Assembly (NCBI GenBank): GCA_964059195.1
Contig: CAXKWD010000011.1
Span: 29,309,066 to 29,373,065 of the forward strand
Source of the DNA: Ectobius pallidus
Taxonomy: Eukaryota; Arthropoda; Insecta; Blattodea; Ectobiidae
Direction of reading: 5' to 3'
Length of the DNA stretch: 64,000 bases
Shown here: one piece after another, positions 57,771 to 64,000 of the stretch
How positions within the stretch are numbered: the stretch's first letter is position 1
Layout: every line of letters starts with the position of its first letter
Position numbers and translations under genes: made by a program
Notes under the pieces: generated by a model
The model's database searches: none
Seen by the model: the letters and a program-made list of their open reading frames with translations, nothing else
Told to the model about the DNA's origin: nothing

Positions 57771-58422
57771 GGCGCATCCATAAAGTACTTTTCCCCTTGG
57801 CCGTTTACAAAAACAAAACAAACTTTCATGGAAAAGTTTATTGTAACAGATACTGCAAGTGTTCAGCTACTTTTCAAAATATTCGCTACCGGAATTAAGA
57901 CTTTTTCATACCGTGGGACAAACTTTTGAATACCTGTATCGTAGAAGTCTGCCGCCTGGGATATGAACCACTGTGTGACAACCATCTCCGCCTCTTTGTC
58001 ATTCTTCGTCATTTCTTGAGGTGTAGGAAAAGATGGAAATCACTGGGAGCGAGATCCGGACTGTAAGGTGGATTTTGAAACACCTCCTAGCAAGTCTCCT
58101 GCGGAGGTTCGAATGGGAGGTGTTTAAACATTCACCCTATAGCCCGGACCTCAAACCCAGTGTTTTCCATATTTTCTTACACCTCAAGAAATGACGAAGA
58201 ATGACAAAGAGGCGGAGATGGTTGTCACACAGTGGTTGAAATCCCAGGTGGCAGAGTTCTACGACACAGGTATATGTCTCGGGTATAAAAAATGTCTCAA
58301 TTCCGATAGCGAATAATTTGAAAAATAGCTGAACACTTGCAGTATCTGTTACAATAAACTTTTCCGTGAAATTGTGTTTTCTTTCTGTAAACGGCCCCAG
58401 GGAATCTTACTTTATGGATGCG
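57771..58422. mobile_element. Fold-back element built from two inverted mariner 3' halves
   Basis: Arm 1 (57771-58087) and arm 2 (58116-58422) are inverted copies, separated by 28 bases. Ends: GGCGCATCCATAAAGTA and its inverse TACTTTATGGATGCGCC with a small difference. Each arm, read towards the outside, encodes the C-terminal part of mariner transposase: PPYSPDLAPSDFHLF then WFISQAADFYDTGIQKFV in arm 1, HSPYSPDLKPSVFHIF then WLKSQVAEFYDTGI in arm 2. Both carry a stop after LHLKK. Arm 2 has lost the third catalytic D (PSV). Confidence 0.9.
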
Positions 58423-58449
58423 CCTCGTTTTTTACTGTTATGAGTAGTC

Positions 58450-58640
58450 GTCGTATGACCACTGAGTGCTGTAGTGATTAGAGTAGCTACGACGGATCCG
58501 CAGGTCTGAAGAGGGGGGTCTGGAACGGAGTGCACCTAGTCTCTTGACACAAAATGCTACTTGATAAAGAAGTAGCGGCTCCTATCAAGAAATCCACCAA
58601 TAAAGGCAGTAGGAGTCTGCATGCTAAAGGGTGTAGACTT
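58450..58640 (+). repeat. SINE family B, diverged copy
   Basis: GTGCACCTAGTCTCTTGACA, ATGCTACTTGATAAAGAAGT and GCGGCTCCTATCAAGAAATC follow the block order of 7880-7965. The end is lost near GTCTGCATGCTAAAGG. Its head (GTAGTGATTAGAGTAGCTAC) is only weakly tRNA-like. Confidence 0.65.
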
Positions 58641-61600
58641 CTCGCTAAAGTTAAAGGCATATATAACACCGCTTCGTATTTTGCAGTTTGAGATGGTATA
58701 ATCCTTGTCATTTGGCTAACGTTTTGCAACTTCACCCGTAGGCTATATCCACGATGGGGTGCGTCTGCATCAGATCGCTATAAAAGCACACGAACTGGCT
58801 TGCACCGAATCAAAATTGTGTTTTTAATCAATAAACATTTAAATTATTTCAATTTCTAAACAAGTTATGTTGTATAAAATAATGTTTCCATTCTGTTCAC
58901 TGGCAGCAAGTGGCACGTAGATGCCTTATGTGCCTAGTAACGAACTGACGTTTTATCAGATAAAATTGGATCCTTTTGACCCCTAGGAAGCATATCAAAA
59001 GATAAACGATCGTGATTGGTCTATATCCGAGGAATTGTTAAAGGTTATTGGTCAATATCAAACACGCATATAAATGGAATAGTCATATTAATATGTAGAA
59101 TATTTTTCCGGGGTCTTATATTATCAGCACCAGGAAAAGTTCCAAGGATATTAATACGTTTTAAAAGACTGGATTTTCAGCGTAATAATATGCAGTTTTA
59201 TATGAGACCTGCATATTAAGGAAGAAGAGATTAGATATAGTCTACATTTCAATGGTTTAAACTGTACCTCCCTCTGTGATTCGGCTCCCAGCCGTAATAT
59301 CCAACTCATACATACATTTAACGCTTCTGTTGTCAATAACAACCGCATAAAATATCATTAGGTGACACTCTAAAGGTGACTCTGCGGTGAAAGTGGTTTA
59401 ATATCAAGTCTTCTATTTTCTTTGCGTGCAACGTGAAGTTAGGAAGATAAAGCATGTAAACAAAATAAACAGGCATAGGTAAAGTAATGACATGTTGGCA
59501 ACTATCTATATTTTCTTGTATTTTATTGCATGAGACACCACAGGCGATACGATCTTACTCATGTGTTATGCAAGTCCAACCATGACCTTCCTCACTCCAG
59601 AGGGCAATTCAGAAAGGTGAGATTAAATAATACAAAGAGAACCATACACATTTTATTCTGAGCTAGTATGACAATTACCGAAATTACCCCAGTCTCGTGG
59701 AGGTGTTTACCTTGCTACAACTTGTCTGGGCACGTTTTTAAAGATATTGAGAACTGCGCACAATGTGCATCTTAACCTAAACACCCAGTCCTGAACCCGG
59801 GAAAGGGACAACCGGGAATCGAACCCAGACGGCCAGAATGGAAGGTAGGCACGCTGCCAACTCACCCATGCACAGTGGTCCCAATCGCCCTAAAAGCTGG
59901 CCAAAACCCCTTTTCGCAAGGTTGGAATTTCCTGTTCTTATATTTATTATAGGATCCTAATATGTCTCACATCACAAAACCAAAAAAGACAAGAAGATAC
60001 TTCATTCACTTCGTGGTGAGTTTTCAAAGTGAGTGGTTGTGAGTGACATTGTTTTCTAGCCAGCTACGGTAATTTATTAAGTGTTGTTTGAAGCAACGAG
60101 TATTCTACATCTTTGTGATTCAAAAGTTAAGAAATATTTTGTTAAATGTATTATTATATACAATTAATGAATCTGTACTGTAATTCTGTTATTCTATAAT
60201 TGTATGCTTTGTTTTCATGATGAATATTATATGAGATTTTTAAGTATAGTTTAAAAAACAGAATCAAATTTATAGGCCTACAAAAAATTACCGACTAGTT
60301 CCGAAGCCATGGTGGCTGGCGGCGCATTATAAAAGTCATCTGTAAATGAACCGGTGGAAAAGTCTGATTAATGCAGATTATGTAACTACTTTTTTGAGAT
60401 GAGTTTCTGATTGCTCTTGACTTTACGAACAGGTAACACGGAGAATATGTTTGAAATATTGGTATACGTATAAGAATCCTACTATAAACAAAAGTGAAAA
60501 GAGAAATTACTCCCTTGACCTCATCCCTTCACAGCATCCACGGACAAAGCGAACCATAACTTTTTTACACGAGCAGAACGCCTCCATGTTTTTCAGTCAA
60601 CCTCTGTGTTTTGTGTTCTTACTGCGAGGTTTCCTACTTACATAAGAACTTCTATATGGGTTTGAGTAAACACATATTTTCATAACACATCAAAATACAG
60701 ACTGGACGTGGAAAAATAAGGGAATGCTTTGTAAATAATAAAGCTAGATCGATGGAAGATTTGCTGCTTTAAGTTACCTTAAAATAAGGAAATGTGAATC
60801 TCCAGTTTATACAATACATTATTATTATTCTGGTAGTGATATCCGTCGTGAACTATTTGAAGACGAATATGTATATAAAATGGCTTAATTCTGGAAGGAA
60901 ATATTTTAATAAAATCGAATGGTTGAATGCGTGAACATTGTACTCTGTTCGATAATTAAGATGTATCATTAAATTGCGAAAGCAAAAACGCTAGTCTTAT
61001 AGAAGACTGTTTGATCGTTACTTTAAAACTTATGCTCTTCTATATGCTATTTTTTTCTGGCACTTTAAAACAAGTTCTTAGGTCTATTAATGATTTTCCT
61101 CAAATAACACGATCAAATTTTAATACTTATCTATTTCCAACAGATGCGCGATAACAATAGCAAAGTTCTGAAAGCTAGTATCCTGCTTATTACAGAGAAG
61201 AAGCTTTGCCTCTGTAGGTTAAGTGTAACACGCCATGGACTAGTAAAAAATGGGATCTCTTTTAAGTTTCTTTCTTGAATTAGTTCATATAAATTAGCCA
61301 TCATATAGCAATAAGAAATGTTACACAAAACATCTGGAAGAAAAACCATAAAATTCGACAGAATTGGCAAGTGGACTATGCTATTTTATTCGACAGCATA
61401 ATCAGACGTATCCCAAATTAATATCAAATTAATTAGTGGATAGTAAAATACACAAAGTCCTAAGATGGTTGAAGTAATGATTTATATTTACATATGAAAT
61501 CTAGTTATTCTAGCACAAAGATTGTTAAACTCAGGAAATAATTTTCTAAATAGTTATGTTAAACTCATAAATAATTTTCTAAATAGTTCTCCGTTCTCAT

Positions 61601-63550
61601 AAGTCGTTAGGCTAGCGTTCCATAGGTCTACGCTAATGAATTTTTTCACTATAATTTCAATGTATCTTAAATATATAATCAGTACAAAGCTTTCTTAGTC
61701 TTAAATCTGCTGCAATAATATTTGAAAAGGTTCTTTAGAAGAGCGATATAAAATGCCGGTAATCACAAGAAGAGAGAAGTTTTAAACTATGCGAACTTCT
61801 AGAACAAAGCTGAAGGGTTACACAAGAATACAGGTTAAAAATGGATAGTCAGCACAAATAAAAAAAAAATCTTAACATCACATCTAGTGAAATTTCCTGA
61901 AAATATTTTGCCAACAAGCTTTCATTTCGTACTTTTGTATTTATTACTTAGCAAAGAAAACAAGGTGGTAGGTTTCTACAATGTAAATCTTTTGTCTGTT
62001 ACGTATTTAGAGTCAGCTCTTCTTTTTACAAAGCTGTAGAATAACAGACTTATAAATCTTTGACCTGGAAAACTCTAATAATGATGAACAAGAAAAATTT
62101 GAGCAATATTTTCTTATAGATACGAATTTTCTTCCCACATCTTATGGGTTTGCAAAATTCCCTCTCCCGGCACCGGTACGAGTATTCGGAATTGCGTATC
62201 TTGCATATCGTCTCTTTGCTACAAGGATTTGTGAGAAACAACGTCATTTTAAAAAAAAGCATGTTTTATTTCGCTTCTACCTTTCCTTCTTTCTCTGACT
62301 CTCCTCCTGGAATAGATAATAATAGCCTATTTCCGAGTGGAATGACGCGCCGATCTGTTTTCCTCAGTCGAGATGTAAACAATAAGCAATCCCCTGTATA
62401 CGTCTTGCCTTTCTTCCCTTGCTGGTATCTTTCACCACTGATCCTCCGGTTCTCTGCGTCCACAGGCTCTACAGAACGGGGTCAAATTTGTCGTCTAATC
62501 AATTTCCATCCCCTTCTGCATTTGGGGTAGCTAGCTGCGAATGTCAAGCTTGATTCACGAGTTGTATTATGTCCTCGCCATGGGACAGATATTCACACCT
62601 CCCTTCTTCCGACTGTGTTCGTGAAAGTTTGATACACCTAGCTACTACGGCAGATCATTTTTAAGACCACAATAGGTTTCAAACAATAACGATGTATGGA
62701 AGTTATCGAACAAGATCAAAATCGTCATATTTTTAGCCTTCGTTCTGCCATGCCAGGATGAGTTCTCTATAAATTAAACTATTTCACCCCAAACAACGGC
62801 TTTACTGAATGCAGTATAAAACGATTGCATAACATTCGGTGGAAGTTTAGTTGCTGTATTAACACAAATAGTCTATTGGATCAGCAGTTATCCCAACATG
62901 ACGATGCGTCTGACCACAAGTTCGATTCAGTTTGGTGATCTTATTGCAAGACGAAATTCATGCAAATCTGTGTGTGTGTGTGTAAGTTTACGACCTTTGT
63001 ACTTCGCAGATTTCTCCCAAATTATTTTATCTGCGGTCCAGAAGTGAACAAAAATATTGCATTCACTTGGCGAGAATTAGGGTCCCAATGAAAAGAGATT
63101 GACAGCAGATCAGTTAATAATAGGTTTACTGCTACCTAAAGGATACTACCGCTTAAGCTATTCACCGTAAGGATCTTACAATATATCCAGGTAATTTAAT
63201 TTAGTTACACTTATGCGACAGGGAGCTAACCTTTCGTCATATATAATAGCCATTCGTAAAAAAAATTAATAGCAATATTTGTAAACCAAAATTATAATGT
63301 AAATAACAACACGAATATATACATATATTAAAGCATCAAATTGTTTCGAACGAAAGCAACTTTAAAAAAATGCGAATATTAGGCTACAAATTGAATTCAA
63401 TTATCTGGAGTTTTCATAACAGACTTAAGAACCACGAAGAAAATAATTACCCCAATTAGGTATTGTAAGTTGGGCTACTTATTGAGTAATTTTGTTATTC
63501 CTATTTCAAAACGTGAATAGACACAGAATGGACATATTAGCCTACAGACT
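58641..63550. other. Long stretch without a recognisable gene
   Basis: Nothing I can name apart from the T-arm-like scrap at 59785-59870. 62140-62640 is GC-richer and gives a 128-codon plus frame (62144-62530, MGLQNSLSRHRYEYSELRIL at the start) without known motifs. (GT)n at 62969-62981. Confidence 0.4.
59785..59870 (-). repeat. Possible tRNA-derived SINE head
   Basis: ACCGGGAATCGAACCCAGAC (inverse B box GGTTCGATTCCCGG with one change) and GTAGGCACGCTGCCAACTCA look like a pol III-type head on the minus strand. It is a family not otherwise seen here. Confidence 0.45.
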
Positions 63551-63552
63551 GG

Positions 63553-63722
63553 TGGGTTGGTATATGGTTAATTAACGACGGGTCTGTGACCTTCGCCGGT
63601 GTGCCAGAATTTTGTCCCGCAGGAGTTCATTTACATGCCAGTAAATCTACTGACATGGCCCTGTCACATTTATGCACACATAAATACCATCGACCTGGGC
63701 CGGGATCGAACCCGCAATAGAC
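63553..63722 (-). repeat. SINE family A copy
   Basis: TTGGTATATGGTTAATTAAC, GACGGGTCTGTGACCTTCGC, GAATTTTGTCCCGCAGGAGT, CCAGTAAATCTACTGACATG and CATCGACCTGGGCCGGGATC. The stretch 'gatgtactgcaacttaggc' seen at 43372 is missing (about 20 bases). Confidence 0.9.
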
Positions 63723-63918
63723 CTACAGGGATTAAAAAAAGAACTATAAAGAAAAATTAGAATAACATTGAAAATAATCAGCGGAATGATTTTATTAGGC
63801 CTCTTGGAGGCGGAAAGATTAATAATGGCAAGGGAGATTTTACTTCTTTTAGGTATATTTCTTTTTTAAATTCATAACTTAACACAGACTATATTTGCCT
63901 CACCTACCTCATATTACA

Positions 63919-64000
63919 ATGAGTACCAGGAGCAATCCTGGGGGTAAAGGCGGCCGGTGCATAAGCCTAAAATCTTGGATCCTCAACCTTCTGGAACCTT
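63919..64000 (+). repeat. SINE family C, 3' part, cut by the window end
   Basis: GAGTACCAGGAGCAATCCTG, GGGGTAAAGGCGGCCGGTGC, then GGATCCTCAACCTTCTGGAA match 29960-30070. The tRNA-like head is absent. Confidence 0.8.

Noticed and set aside
57771..58422. LTR retrotransposon or solo LTR pair
   Set aside because: The repeats are inverted, not direct, and encode mariner transposase ends.
60300..60330. GCCATGG start-like context
   Set aside because: The frame after it is short and nothing else supports a gene.
62144..62530. 128-codon plus frame as a gene
   Set aside because: No motif that I recognise, and the region also has an open antisense frame. Not enough for a call.
1..64000. CRISPR array, bacterial operons or ribosome-binding sites
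   Set aside because: No regularly spaced repeats of that type. The repeat content is plainly eukaryotic.

Overview
This window looks like intergenic or intronic DNA from a large, repeat-rich arthropod genome. It is AT-rich and full of microsatellites, with the short motif AGGCCTA scattered throughout. It holds many tRNA-derived SINEs, RTE-like LINE tails and hAT or mariner remnants. From memory the SINE with the core GTCCCGCAGGAGTT resembles sequence common in cockroach (Blattodea, Periplaneta-like) genomes. That assignment is an inference with no search behind it. I recognise no host protein-coding gene, rRNA gene or functional tRNA gene. Every reading frame is short, and the only ones with recognisable protein similarity are decayed transposon fragments.

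Layout. 1-5 kb: an internally inverted mariner relic, SINE pieces, a TIR element and a hAT C-terminal relic. 5-9 kb: mostly featureless, with one good SINE. 9-12 kb: an odd tandem duplication, a decayed hAT transposase with a BED-finger-like start, and a complete 968-bp hAT deletion derivative with a perfect target-site duplication. 12-20 kb: a third hAT element, a 543-bp fold-back element with a hAT element at its edge, SINEs and a LINE tail. 20-36 kb: Penelope-like palindromes, a hairpin, two CRE octamers, a truncated LINE carrying the degraded RT motif, SINEs, small TIR elements and microsatellites. 36-50 kb: more Penelope-like palindromes, hAT and TA-flanked MITEs, and a hAT element with transposase sequence inside. 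50-58.5 kb: two copies of one hAT family, one with about 2.1 kb of extra DNA, a DDE transposase relic, and a mariner whose arms form a perfect-ended fold-back. 58.5-64 kb: mostly featureless, with SINEs at the end.

The clearest signals are hAT insertions, recognised from terminal inverted repeats (TIRs) plus 8-bp duplications. Five have exact duplications: ATATTATT, GTATACCA, ATTATAAG, CTCTACAG and GTAATCAC. Three more have near-matches. A second theme is inverted (fold-back) architecture at 1.4, 16.9, 33.2, 34.1, 38.1 and 57.8 kb. A third is a recurring GAAGA-stem-GAAA RNA-like motif inside the Penelope-like palindromes, which recalls the core of hammerhead ribozymes.
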